Shown here: in pieces, positions 49,626-58,231 of the stretch
Layout: each line of letters begins with the position of its first letter
Numbering within the stretch: position 1 is the stretch's first letter
From: JAKPBU01 sp964425695
Lineage (GTDB): Bacteria; Pseudomonadota; Gammaproteobacteria; Xanthomonadales; Xanthomonadaceae
Assembly (NCBI GenBank): GCA_964425695.1
Contig: CAYRNF010000007.1
Location: 75,812 to 139,811, forward strand
DNA length: 64,000 nucleotides
Direction: 5' to 3'
Position numbers and translations under genes: made by a program
The notes under the pieces: generated by a model
Seen by the model: only the letters and a program-made list of their open reading frames with translations
What the model was told of the DNA's origin: nothing
The model's database searches: none

Positions 49626-52414
49626 GCGAACAGGATAGGTTGAGCGCGGATCTGCACCGACGCATCTTTGAATCAGAAATTCTTCCGGATTACAGGGTTG
49701 CCGATAAGACCAGCCACGAACGCCCAAAGGCGATCATTCTTGCTGGCCAACCAGGCTCTGGAAAGGGTGGGCTGGCTGACAGGGCAAGAGGAGAGCTCAG
49801 AGGAGATGCTGTTACGGTTGATCCAGATGGGTTGCGCGACTACCACCCTGACATTCGGGAATTTCGTCGCGAAAGTCCATACAGCTGGTCAGGACGAACC
49901 CATGCAGACGCCAGCCAGTGGGCTGACGAATTGCTTGAGGCAATCATTGCCGAGAAGAAGAACCTGATCTTCGACACTACATTGAGCAACGGAGAGTGGG
50001 CTTCAAGTACGCTGATTCGGAACCTTCAGACGGAAGGCTACGACGTCGAGATTCGCGCAATGGCCTCGCATCGATTGGAAAGCGAGCATGGCGTCTACGA
50101 ACGCTTCTCCAGTTCCCTCGACCGCAGGGGTTTCGCTCGCCATGTCCCCGAGGCTGCGCGCGACGCAATCTACGATAAGTTGCCCATCAGCCTGGACATT
50201 ATTCGGGAGCGAACTGAGGTACCCATCCTGCTGTTCAACCGCGAAGGTCAGGAGCTCTACGACAGCCGCAGGGATGCTCGCCTTCCCAGTGTTGCACTCC
50301 AAGAGGCACGCGACGCGCGGGTTAAGGATCCGACCGTTACACGCGGCCTGCGGGAAGGCTGGAAAGATCAGCAAAGTTGGCATGCGGATCTTCCTGCTGC
50401 CTTGCCAAACAATTCTCGAATTGATGGCCGAACGAGTGAGCGGCTTCTCGCGGAGCGCGCAGAGACTGGCATCGTCGAACGCTTGGATCGAACTGCGCAG
50501 GAAGCCTTCGACGTCGATTACGTAACGCGGATTCGCCCGGCTCAGATCGGCGCAGCCCGCGCGTTGGGCATCGCTGGCCTCGCACTGGAAGCCTACGACG
50601 GCGCACAGACCTATCGCACCGCCAGCCGCCTGCGTGGCGAAGGCAACGACACCGCTGCGGACTCCGAACTGATCCACTTCGGCAGCCGCAGCGTGGGCGG
50701 GCTGGGGGGTGCGGCCATCGGTGCCGGTGCGGGTGGCGTTGCCACGTCGTGGTCGGGGCCCGGCATGCTGGTGGGTGGCACCGTGGGCGGCATTGTTGGC
50801 GTGTTCGGTGGCGAGAAGTTCGCCGAGTGGACGGATAACCGGCGCATCTACAACCAGCAGGACCGCAGCGGCAACACGTGGACGTTCGACCCGGAGCAGC
50901 CGCAGGGCGGGTGGCGGCGCGATGCGCCGGTGGATGCCAGCAACGACGGCATCGACAACGCACGGCGCGGCGGGTTGCGTGCGCCGCCGTCATTGGCGAA
51001 CGAGCTGGATTACAGGGCCACGACCACGTCCGTCGAGCTGATCCTGGGCAGCCCGCCAGCGCAGCGCGACCCGTTCACCCAGGCCGCGAGCGCGCAGGAC
51101 GCGCGGAGCAGCCGGCCCACGAGTTGGGAGCAGGACCCTGCGAGTGGCCAGTGGACGCGCCGGGTCTATGGGCCCTTCGTGGAGCGCGGCATGACGCCGT
51201 TGCACACCGAGACCGCGACGCCGGAGCGCGCGGCGCAGCTCGACCGCGCTGCCGCCGACGTCGTGCTGGCGAACGCGGCCAACAGCCCGGCGTCGATCGC
51301 CGCCCGCTACGAGGAGGCCTATATCCGCAACGGATGGGCCGCGCATGGTCCGATGCCGCAGGCGGTCCGTGCGGCACGCACGGACATCGACACGCTGGTG
51401 GCCTCGGACGACAACCGCTACCAACGACAGGCCGACGGTCGCTGGGTCAGCGACGGCATGCTCTACGACTCCACAGCGGATGGCCGCCTGCACGGTGAAC
51501 TGGAGGCCTCGCGCGCCGTGCTGCAGGCGCGCCTGCCACCCCCGCGCGAGATTCCACAGCCTGCCTCCATGACCGCAGAGGACCGTGTGCGCGACACCGT
51601 CGCCGGCGCCTACCTCAATGCGGGAATCGAGGCATCGCCCGAGCGCATCGCGGCGGCGGCCATTGCGGTACGAGCCACCTGGTCCGCCAACGGACTGGAC
51701 CCGGCGACGACCGCGCTGGACATCCGTCCCGACGCCACCGGACGTTATGGACTGGACAGCCCGATCGGCAGCCTGCGGCTGGAAGGCGACGAGCGCACGT
51801 ACCGGATCACCGCCGTGACCGGCATCGAAGACATTCGGGCCGCGGAAGCCACGCAGCGTCAGACGCAACCGGAAGGCACGTCCGCGTTGCAGCAAGGGAT
51901 TGCCGATATCCCCACGCTTGCCACGGTGTCTGCCGTCGCGCTTCCCGGACAGCGACCTCGCGCATCGGGCAACGCAACCGTGGAGCCGGCTACCGAAACG
52001 CGTGCCGCGGCCGTGCTGGCCGACAACCCGGCGCACCCGGACCACGACACGTTCCACCGGATCCACAGCTGGGTCCGCGGCACCGGGCAGTGGGACGAGG
52101 AGAAGAGCCGCAACATCGCCTCCGCGCTCTACAGGGAGCAGGCGAGCGATCCGCTGCTGCGGCGCGTGGACAAGGTCGGCGGTGGGCTGGGGAGGAACGG
52201 CGAGGAGAACGTGTTCGCGGTCTATGCGCCGTACGGCGACAAGGGGCCGTTCTTCCATGCCAGCGTGGATGGACGGCAGGCCGGGCAGCAACCGGCGCAG
52301 CAGAACCTGGAACAGGCGGAGCAGTTCAGGCAGCAGTTCTCCCAGGAGCAGCAGGTCGAGCTGCGTCAACGGCAGGAGCAGCAGGGCTCGCGCGCTGCGC
52401 AGATGAGCCTCTAG
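49622..52414 (+). CDS. zeta-toxin effector with XVIPCD-type type IV secretion signal
   Basis: A 930-residue predicted antibacterial effector. Residues 1-290: zeta-toxin kinase domain, with Walker A GQPGSGKGG (Lys48), VDPDGLRDYHPD (Asp67), and LIFDTTLSNGEW in place of the usual E-G-T loop; family members phosphorylate UDP-N-acetylglucosamine and stop wall synthesis. Residues 355-398: glycine-zipper hydrophobic segment. 408-640: a repeated-looking module (GNTWTFDPEQPQGGWRRD, RDPFTQ, NGWAAHGPMPQAV). 802-917: C-terminal domain NPAHPDHDTFHRIHSWVR, RRVDKV, EENVFAVYAPYGDKGPFFHASVDGR and a Gln-rich tail, matching the XVIPCD delivery domain. Start ATG at 49622 overlaps the immunity gene. Confidence 0.92.
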   Translation: MSEQDRLSADLHRRIFESEILPDYRVADKTSHERPKAIILAGQPGSGKGGLADRARGELRGDAVTVDPDGLRDYHPDIREFRRESPYSWSGRTHADASQWADELLEAIIAEKKNLIFDTTLSNGEWASSTLIRNLQTEGYDVEIRAMASHRLESEHGVYERFSSSLDRRGFARHVPEAARDAIYDKLPISLDIIRERTEVPILLFNREGQELYDSRRDARLPSVALQEARDARVKDPTVTRGLREGWKDQQSWHADLPAALPNNSRIDGRTSERLLAERAETGIVERLDRTAQEAFDVDYVTRIRPAQIGAARALGIAGLALEAYDGAQTYRTASRLRGEGNDTAADSELIHFGSRSVGGLGGAAIGAGAGGVATSWSGPGMLVGGTVGGIVGVFGGEKFAEWTDNRRIYNQQDRSGNTWTFDPEQPQGGWRRDAPVDASNDGIDNARRGGLRAPPSLANELDYRATTTSVELILGSPPAQRDPFTQAASAQDARSSRPTSWEQDPASGQWTRRVYGPFVERGMTPLHTETATPERAAQLDRAAADVVLANAANSPASIAARYEEAYIRNGWAAHGPMPQAVRAARTDIDTLVASDDNRYQRQADGRWVSDGMLYDSTADGRLHGELEASRAVLQARLPPPREIPQPASMTAEDRVRDTVAGAYLNAGIEASPERIAAAAIAVRATWSANGLDPATTALDIRPDATGRYGLDSPIGSLRLEGDERTYRITAVTGIEDIRAAEATQRQTQPEGTSALQQGIADIPTLATVSAVALPGQRPRASGNATVEPATETRAAAVLADNPAHPDHDTFHRIHSWVRGTGQWDEEKSRNIASALYREQASDPLLRRVDKVGGGLGRNGEENVFAVYAPYGDKGPFFHASVDGRQAGQQPAQQNLEQAEQFRQQFSQEQQVELRQRQEQQGSRAAQMSL

Positions 52415-52440
52415 CGTTTGTTGTGGCTATCGCGTCGAAC

Positions 52441-52471
52441 GAACAAGGCCGGGCATTGCCCGGCCTTGTTC
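52441..52471. terminator. bidirectional terminator after the effector gene
   Basis: Perfect 14-bp stem GAACAAGGCCGGGC / GCCCGGCCTTGTTC around loop ATT, between the convergent effector and DUF885 genes. It closes the accessory island. Confidence 0.85.
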
Positions 52472-52489
52472 GTCCCGCCAGTTGATTTT

Positions 52490-54301
52490 TCAGGCCCGCT
52501 TGGACGCGATCCACCGATCGATCTTCTGCTCCAGCACGTCCAGCGGTACGGAGCCGTCCTTCAGCACTTCGGCATGGAATTCGCGGATGTCGAACCTGTC
52601 GCCCAGGGCCTGTTCGGCCTTGGCGCGCTGCTGCTTGATCTTGAGTTCGCCGATCTTGTACGCCAGCGCCTGGCCGGGCCAGGCGATGTAGCGTTCGGCT
52701 TCGGCGGTGGCCTGGGTTTCGCTTTCGGCCGAGTTGTCGAGCATGTACTTGATGACCTGCTCGCGGGTCCAGCCCTTGCTGTGCAGGCCGGTGTCGGTGA
52801 CCAGGCGGATCGCGCGCCACAGCTCGTTCTGCAGGTAGCCGAAGTAGCTGTACGGATCGGTGTACAGCCCCAGGTCCTTGCCCAGCGACTCGGCGTACAG
52901 GCCCCAGCCTTCGATGAAGGCGGTCTCGCCGCCGAAGCGGCGGAACTTGGGCAGGCCGGTCAGTTCCTGCTGCAGGGCCAGCTGGAAGTGGTGGCCGGGG
53001 ATCGCCTCGTGCAGGAACAGGTCCTCGGCGTCCCAGGTCTTGCGGCTGGGCAGGTCGTAGGTGTTCACGTAGAAGATGCCCGGGCGCTTGCCGTCCTCGC
53101 TGGGGCTCATGTACGAGCCGCCGGCCGCGGACTTGGCGCGGTACGCCTCCACCGGGCGGATCTCGAACGGCGATTTCGGGGTCAGCGAGAACAGCGCCGG
53201 GACCTTGTCCTCGACCTTGTCCTCGAGCGAGCGGTAGTGCTCCAGCAGCGCGCCTTCGGTCTTGTATTCGAAGCGCTTGTCGGTGCGCATGAACTTGAAG
53301 AACGCCTGGAGGTCGCCCTGGAAGCCCACCTGCGCCATCACCTTGCGGATCTCGCCGTGGATGCGCGCCACCTCGTCCAGGCCAAGCTGGTGGATCTGCG
53401 CCGGGGTCATGTCGGTGCTGGTGGAATTACGCGCGTTGAACGCGTACCACGCCGCGCCGTTGGGCAGCTTGTCCATGCCCACCGAGGTGCGCGTGGCCGG
53501 CAGGTACTCGTCGGCGATGAACGCGCGCAGTTCGCGGTAGGCCGGCAGGACGCGCTCGCCGATCATCTCGCGGTACGCGGCGGTCAGGCGTTCCCTGTCC
53601 GCGTCGCTGAACTCCTTGGGCATCGCCTTGATCGGGCCCCAGAACAGGGTGTCCTCCGGCCGCGGCTTGATCAGCGCGTCCAGCTGCGGGATCACCTTCT
53701 CCATCAGGGGGCGCGGCTGCACCACGCCGGCCTTCATGCCTTCGCGCATGTTGGCGATCATGGTGTCGAACACCACCGGCAGGCGGTTGCCGCGGGCCAG
53801 CCAGTTCTCGTAATCCTTGACCGTCTTGAACGGCTGCGCGCCGGTGCCCGAGCCCAGCTGCACGGCGAAGCTGGGGATGCCGCCCATCTGGTTCAGCGGC
53901 TGCATCCAGCCCGGGTAGCGGTCCGCTTCCAGCGCGTTCTTCGCGTCGCGCACGAAGATCTCGTAGCTCAGCAGCGCCTGGCCCTTCAGACCGGCCGGCC
54001 CCACCGACTCCACCCGCTGCAGCCAGTCCTGGGTGAACTTCCGCGATTGCGCGCGGTATTCGGCCGAGCCGAAGTCCGGAAGCTGGTCGTTGTAGCGCGG
54101 GTCGCCCTGGAAGGTGGCCTGCACCGGGTTGAGCTTCAGCAGTTCTTCCCAGTACTGCGCGTAGAGCTGGTCCAGGCGCGCCGTCTTGGCGCTGTTGCCG
54201 ACCGCCTCGCCCACCACGATGTCCTGGCCCGCCGGTGGCGTGGATGCGCAGCCGAACAGGGCGACGGCGAGCGTTGCGGCGAGCAGGGCGCGTGCGGGCA
54301 T
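52490..54301 (-). CDS. DUF885-family lipoprotein metallopeptidase
   Basis: A 603-residue exported lipoprotein (signal ALLAATLAVALFGC, lipobox LFGC) of the DUF885 zinc-peptidase-like family: zinc motif FLHEAIPGHHFQLALQQEL (HExxH-like HEAIPGHH), GETAFIEGWGLYAESLGKDLGLYTDPYSYFGYLQNELWRAIRLV, ESETQATAEAERYIAWPGQALAYKIGELKI. I chose ATG 54301 (MPARALL) because GGAG sits five bases ahead; ATG 54313 adds four residues. The family resembles M32/M3-like peptidases; physiological substrate is unknown. The catalytic arrangement is clear. Confidence 0.9.
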   Translation of the reverse strand: MPARALLAATLAVALFGCASTPPAGQDIVVGEAVGNSAKTARLDQLYAQYWEELLKLNPVQATFQGDPRYNDQLPDFGSAEYRAQSRKFTQDWLQRVESVGPAGLKGQALLSYEIFVRDAKNALEADRYPGWMQPLNQMGGIPSFAVQLGSGTGAQPFKTVKDYENWLARGNRLPVVFDTMIANMREGMKAGVVQPRPLMEKVIPQLDALIKPRPEDTLFWGPIKAMPKEFSDADRERLTAAYREMIGERVLPAYRELRAFIADEYLPATRTSVGMDKLPNGAAWYAFNARNSTSTDMTPAQIHQLGLDEVARIHGEIRKVMAQVGFQGDLQAFFKFMRTDKRFEYKTEGALLEHYRSLEDKVEDKVPALFSLTPKSPFEIRPVEAYRAKSAAGGSYMSPSEDGKRPGIFYVNTYDLPSRKTWDAEDLFLHEAIPGHHFQLALQQELTGLPKFRRFGGETAFIEGWGLYAESLGKDLGLYTDPYSYFGYLQNELWRAIRLVTDTGLHSKGWTREQVIKYMLDNSAESETQATAEAERYIAWPGQALAYKIGELKIKQQRAKAEQALGDRFDIREFHAEVLKDGSVPLDVLEQKIDRWIASKRA

Positions 54302-54450
54302 CGGGAGCTCCATGAGCGAAGGGGACCGCGCAGGCTCGCCATGCCCGCGCAGGCGGGCATGGCCCAAAGGTCATGGGCGCGCCCCGGCAGCGGCGTGCGC
54401 GGGGCCGCGGCGCCCGCCGCGCGGCAGGCGGTCAGCCGGGGTTGTGCCGG

Positions 54451-55233
54451 CTACCGCGCCGCATCATGGCGCAGCGCGTGCGCGCGCTCCGCGCCGAGGT
54501 AGCCGGTGATCCAGCGCCGCATCAGGTACAGCAGCGGGATCAGCGCCAGCGCCGCCAGCATCTTGTAGGCGTAGTTCACCGTGCCGATGGCCAGGAATTG
54601 CGCGGTGGGCCACTGCTGCGGCCCCAGCACGAAGGCGATGTACAGCACCAGGAAGCTGTCCACCAGCTGCGACACCGCGGTGGAGCCCGTGGCGCGCAGC
54701 CAGACCCAGCGCTCGCCGGTGGCGTGGCGGATGCGGTGGAAGACGCGGACATCGATCAGCTGGCCCACCAGGAACGCGACGATGGACCCGACGATGCTCC
54801 ACATGCCCTGGCCGAACACCGCCGCGTACGCGGCCTGGTAGTCCGGCACGCCCTGCGCCTGCGCCGCGTCCACCCACCAGCCCGCCGGCGCCACCGCGAT
54901 CCCCGCGAAGGCGAACACGAACCCGTACGCGATCAGCGCCACCGCCAGCCACGACACGAAGCGCACGCCGCGGCGGCCGTAGAACTCGTTGATGACGTCG
55001 GTGAACACGAACACGAACGGCCACAGCAGCGTACCCACGGTGAAGTTCAGCGAGCCGCTCTGCCCGAACAGGTTCCACTCCAGCGGTGCCATGCCCAGCG
55101 TGTCTTCCAGCGCGAAGATCTTGACGCCGATGAACTCGGCGAGCATCGCGTTGATGCAGAAGAAGCAGGCCAGCGCGATGAACAGGCGGGTGGCGCGGTC
55201 GTTCAGGGGACTGGATCCGTTGGACGATGTCAT
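54451..55233 (-). CDS. yhhQ: queuosine precursor transporter YhhQ
   Basis: A 260-residue six-to-seven-helix membrane protein of the VUT/DUF165 (YhhQ) family that imports preQ0/preQ1 for the tRNA base queuosine. Signature: NAMLAEFIGVKIFAL, LLWPFVFVFTDVINEFYGRRGVRFV, GQLIDVRVFHRIRHATGERWVWLRATGSTAVSQLVDSFLVLYIAF, GTVNYAYKMLAALALIPLLY. Start ATG at 55233. The gene is divergent in sense from nothing near; it follows DUF502 on the same strand with an intervening REP pair. Confidence 0.94.
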   Translation of the reverse strand: MTSSNGSSPLNDRATRLFIALACFFCINAMLAEFIGVKIFALEDTLGMAPLEWNLFGQSGSLNFTVGTLLWPFVFVFTDVINEFYGRRGVRFVSWLAVALIAYGFVFAFAGIAVAPAGWWVDAAQAQGVPDYQAAYAAVFGQGMWSIVGSIVAFLVGQLIDVRVFHRIRHATGERWVWLRATGSTAVSQLVDSFLVLYIAFVLGPQQWPTAQFLAIGTVNYAYKMLAALALIPLLYLMRRWITGYLGAERAHALRHDAAR

Positions 55234-55280
55234 GGCGCGTGTGGCCTCGATGCGCGATGCGTGTACGGGAGCGGCTGGTC

Positions 55281-55358
55281 TGCAGGAGCGGATTCAGCCG
55301 CGAGTGGTTGCGCACATGGCGCCACCGCGGAAAGATCCTGGCTGAAGCCGCCCCTACA
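55281..55358. repeat. REP inverted pair between DUF502 and yhhQ
   Basis: Left arm TGCAGGAGCGGATTCAGCCG (from 55281) and right arm GCTGAAGCCGCCCCTACA (to 55358) form an imperfect inverted pair of the same REP type as at 38445. The right arm supplies the stop codon of the DUF502 gene: its GTAG head, read on the minus strand, gives TAG at 55356-55354. Confidence 0.8.
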
Positions 55359-56028
55359 GGGGATTGCGCGCCGGCGGAGCGAACGGGATCGTGTCCGGCG
55401 ACACCGCGCCGCCGGAAATGATGAAGCTCATGGCTTCGTCCACGGTCCAGTCGGTCGGCGTGATCTTTTCCACGGGCACGATCTCCAGGTAGCCCGAGGT
55501 GGGGTTGGGCGTGGTGGGCACGTACACCGCGGCCAGCTCGCGCCCGGTGCCCTGCTCGCGGATCACCCGGGTCACGAAGCCGACCGACTTCATCTCCGTG
55601 TGAGGGAAGTCCACCAGCACCACGCGCTGGGTGCCGTCCGGCGTGGTCTGCAGGATGTCCAGCAGCTTGCGCGCGCTGCCGTAGATCGTGCTGGCCAGCG
55701 GCACGCGCGCGATCAGCGCCTCGAACCAGCGCAGCAGGCGCTGTCCGAACACGCGCCGGGCCATCACCCCCGACAGCAGGATCACGCCGAGCGTGGCCAG
55801 CAGGGCGAGCGCGGTGCGCACCCACGGCTCCAGCAACCACCCCAGCGCCTGCGGATTGGACGCGGCCAGGCCGCTGAGCACCGGATCCACCAGCGGGCGG
55901 CTGGTGTCCGACAGCAGCACGAAGACGAACTTCACCACCACCCAGGTCAACCAGATCGGCAGCAGGGTCAGCACGCCCGCGATGAAGATGCGTTGCAGGC
56001 TGGGCTTGGGTGCGGTGGCTTTGCGCAT
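55354..56028 (-). CDS. DUF502 membrane protein
   Basis: A 224-residue protein of the DUF502 family with two N-terminal membrane helices (IFIAGVLTLLPIWLTWVVVKFVFVLL, TALALLATLGVILLSGVMARRVFGQRLLRWFEALIARVPLASTIYG) followed by the soluble domain (VVLVDFPHTEMKSVGFVTRVI, AVYVPTTPNPTSGYLEIVPVEKITPTDWTVDEAMSFIISGGAVSPD). The motif VPTTPNPTSGYL is a family signature. Function unknown; often near aspartyl-tRNA synthetase or envelope genes. The stop codon lies in a REP element. Confidence 0.92.
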   Translation of the reverse strand: MRKATAPKPSLQRIFIAGVLTLLPIWLTWVVVKFVFVLLSDTSRPLVDPVLSGLAASNPQALGWLLEPWVRTALALLATLGVILLSGVMARRVFGQRLLRWFEALIARVPLASTIYGSARKLLDILQTTPDGTQRVVLVDFPHTEMKSVGFVTRVIREQGTGRELAAVYVPTTPNPTSGYLEIVPVEKITPTDWTVDEAMSFIISGGAVSPDTIPFAPPARNPL

Positions 56029-56100
56029 GGCGCGATTGTAGGGCGCGCCGCACGCGCCCTCGCAGGCCCGGATCAGGGGCCGAGGGTCAGAGGGCGAGGG

Positions 56101-58152
56101 TCAGAGGCCGCGTGCCAGCCGGATGCCGACGTCGGCGTAGCCGCGGTCGGCCTGCAGGGTGCGTTCGCCGCCGCCGCGTCCGGTCTTGCCTGCGGCCAGG
56201 CGCTCGGCGCAGCTGGTCCCGCAGGTGTCGGACCACACCGCCACGGGGCGCTCGCCGCCCGAGGGCGCGGCCGACACCTCGTCAGGACGCGCAAGTCGAT
56301 AGCGCCGGCCATCGCGCGCGCCCAGCCACTGCGCGTACGCCTGTGCGTCCTGGTAGGACACGCACACCACCGGCTGCTGCGGCGTCTGCTGGAAGCCGGG
56401 CGACTTCCAGTCGCGCGGGGCCAGCACGCGCAGCGGCGAACCGCGCTCGCGGCAGCGCGCGCTGGCGCGGCCGGTGGCCTCGGCGAAACGGGTGTAGTCG
56501 GCGCGGCTCACCGGGGCGTCGGCGATCAGGCTGGTGCCGCGCGCATTGCGCAGCAGGGTCCAGCCCGCTTCCAGCGCGGCATTGCGCGTGTCGGCGGTGG
56601 CGGCGGACTTTGCACTGGCCTCCAGCGCGCGCAGCCTTGCCCGGGGCAGGCCGAGGGTGCGCGCCGCGGCAAGCGCCTTGGCGGCGGCTTCCTCGTCACC
56701 CTTGCGCGCCGCTTCCCGGATGCGCGCCTGTAGGGCCTTGTCCAGGCCGGTGTCCAGCTGCGCGATCGCGGCCGGCGTGCTGCTGCCGTCGCGTGCCGGC
56801 AGTGCGATGCGCTGGGCGAGGGCTCGCGCCTTGTCCACCGGCGCCTTGGCCGCGGCGGGATCGCGCGAGGCGATCGCGCGTTCGGCCTGGTCGCCCAGTA
56901 CGGCCACCAGCGCCTCGGCCACCGCGGCCAGGCGCGGGTGCGCATCGTCGGCCTGCGCGGCGGTGAGCAGGCTTTCGTAGGCGTTGTCGCCCTGCGGCGA
57001 TGCCCAGCGCTGCTGCGCGATCTGGCGTTCTGCGGCCACGATCCAGCGCTCGGCCGGCGATTCGGGCAGGGGGCGCATGAACGTGTCGAGCGAGTCCCCG
57101 GCGCCCACGGCACTCGCCCCGGCGGCCGCGTCCGGGGCCGGCAGCGTGCTGGCGGCGGTGCCGGCGGCCGGCAGCGGGGCCTCGCGCACGGCCGACTGCC
57201 AGCGCCAGAAGAACGCGCCCGCCGCCAGCACGACCAGCGCCACCGCGCCCCAGGCCAGGCCGGTGCGCAGTCTCGCGGCGCGTTCCGGATCGGCGTTGCG
57301 CGGCGCGTTGCGCTCCGGAATGCGGTCCAGCGCCTCGCGCATTTCGCGCGCGGTGGCGAACCGCGCTTCCGGCGTCTTGGCCAGCGCCTTGTCGAAGAAC
57401 TTCTGCCAGTGGCGGTACTCGGGCGGCAGGCGCGGGATGGGTTCCTGCGCATGCTGCAGCGCCATGGATAGCGCATCGCCCGCGTTGTACGGCAGCGCGC
57501 CGGTCAGCAGTTCCCAGCCCAGCACGCCCACGCTGTACAGGTCGGCGCGGCCGTCCACGTTCTGGCCGCGGGCCTGCTCCGGCGGCATGTAGGCCGTGCT
57601 GCCCACCGCCAGGCCCGCGGTGGTGACGCGGGTGCCGTAGCCGCGGCGCAGGGCGATGCCGAAATCGGCCAGCAGCGGGCGTTCGCCTTCGTCGAAAAGC
57701 ACGTTCTCGGCCTTGACGTCGCGGTGCACCACGCCGCGCGCATGCGCATACTCCAGCGCGGACAGCAGCGCCGACAGCGTGTCGCGCACGTTGGGCGGGT
57801 TGTCGGAAACCCGGCGCGCTCCCAAATGGCCGCGCGGCAGGTACGGCATGGCGTAGTAGGGCAGCCCGTCGCTGGTGCGGCCCACCTCGTAGATGCCGAC
57901 GATGTTGGGGTGGTCCAGGCGTGCGATGGTGCGCGCCTCGTTCTCGAAGCGGCGGCGGCTGACCTCGTCGGTCAGCGCCTCGGGCAGCATCACCTTCAGC
58001 GCCACCTCGCGGTCGAGCGACTTCTGCCGCGCCAGGTACACGGTGGACATGCCGCCATAGCCCAGCACGCGCTGCAGGCGGAAGCCATGCACGTCGGGCA
58101 ATGCCGGGTTCTGTCCCGAAGTCCGGTTCGGGTTGGAAGGGTCTGGGCTCAT
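56101..58152 (-). CDS. membrane Ser/Thr kinase with formylglycine-enzyme-like C-terminal domain
   Basis: A 683-residue Hanks-type kinase fused to a sensor-like tail. Kinase 23-275: GYGGMSTVYLA, catalytic Lys53 (VALKVM), HRDVKAEN at 143-150, DFG at 163-165, PEQARG, and DLYSVGVLGWELLTG. A membrane helix at 299-317 splits cytosolic kinase from periplasm. About 350-560 is a coil of repeated helical segments with TPR-like spacing. 575-683 resembles the FGE-sulfatase/SUMF1 fold (RADYTRFAEATG, WKSPGFQQTPQQPVVCVSYQDAQAYAQWLGARDGRRYRLARPDEV, GYADVGIRLARG), lacking obvious paired copper-binding cysteines. ATG at 58152. Role: phosphorylation in response to an envelope signal; inferred. Confidence 0.9.
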   Translation of the reverse strand: MSPDPSNPNRTSGQNPALPDVHGFRLQRVLGYGGMSTVYLARQKSLDREVALKVMLPEALTDEVSRRRFENEARTIARLDHPNIVGIYEVGRTSDGLPYYAMPYLPRGHLGARRVSDNPPNVRDTLSALLSALEYAHARGVVHRDVKAENVLFDEGERPLLADFGIALRRGYGTRVTTAGLAVGSTAYMPPEQARGQNVDGRADLYSVGVLGWELLTGALPYNAGDALSMALQHAQEPIPRLPPEYRHWQKFFDKALAKTPEARFATAREMREALDRIPERNAPRNADPERAARLRTGLAWGAVALVVLAAGAFFWRWQSAVREAPLPAAGTAASTLPAPDAAAGASAVGAGDSLDTFMRPLPESPAERWIVAAERQIAQQRWASPQGDNAYESLLTAAQADDAHPRLAAVAEALVAVLGDQAERAIASRDPAAAKAPVDKARALAQRIALPARDGSSTPAAIAQLDTGLDKALQARIREAARKGDEEAAAKALAAARTLGLPRARLRALEASAKSAATADTRNAALEAGWTLLRNARGTSLIADAPVSRADYTRFAEATGRASARCRERGSPLRVLAPRDWKSPGFQQTPQQPVVCVSYQDAQAYAQWLGARDGRRYRLARPDEVSAAPSGGERPVAVWSDTCGTSCAERLAAGKTGRGGGERTLQADRGYADVGIRLARGL

Positions 58153-58231
58153 GTCGTCCCCGTGTCGACCGCGGCAGCATACGACGCGGCGGCGGGGCGC
58201 GGCCAACGCACGCCGCCCCCGGCGCCGGCCT

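Noticed and set aside
49287..52414. Ordinary epsilon/zeta plasmid-addiction module
   Set aside because: The toxin is three times the usual size and ends in an XVIPCD-like domain; no replication, partition or mobilisation gene is present, and the flanks are chromosomal housekeeping genes.
48443..52490. Prophage or integrative element
   Set aside because: No integrase, tRNA-flanking direct repeat, portal, capsid or tail gene is seen; the island is only three genes between two terminators.
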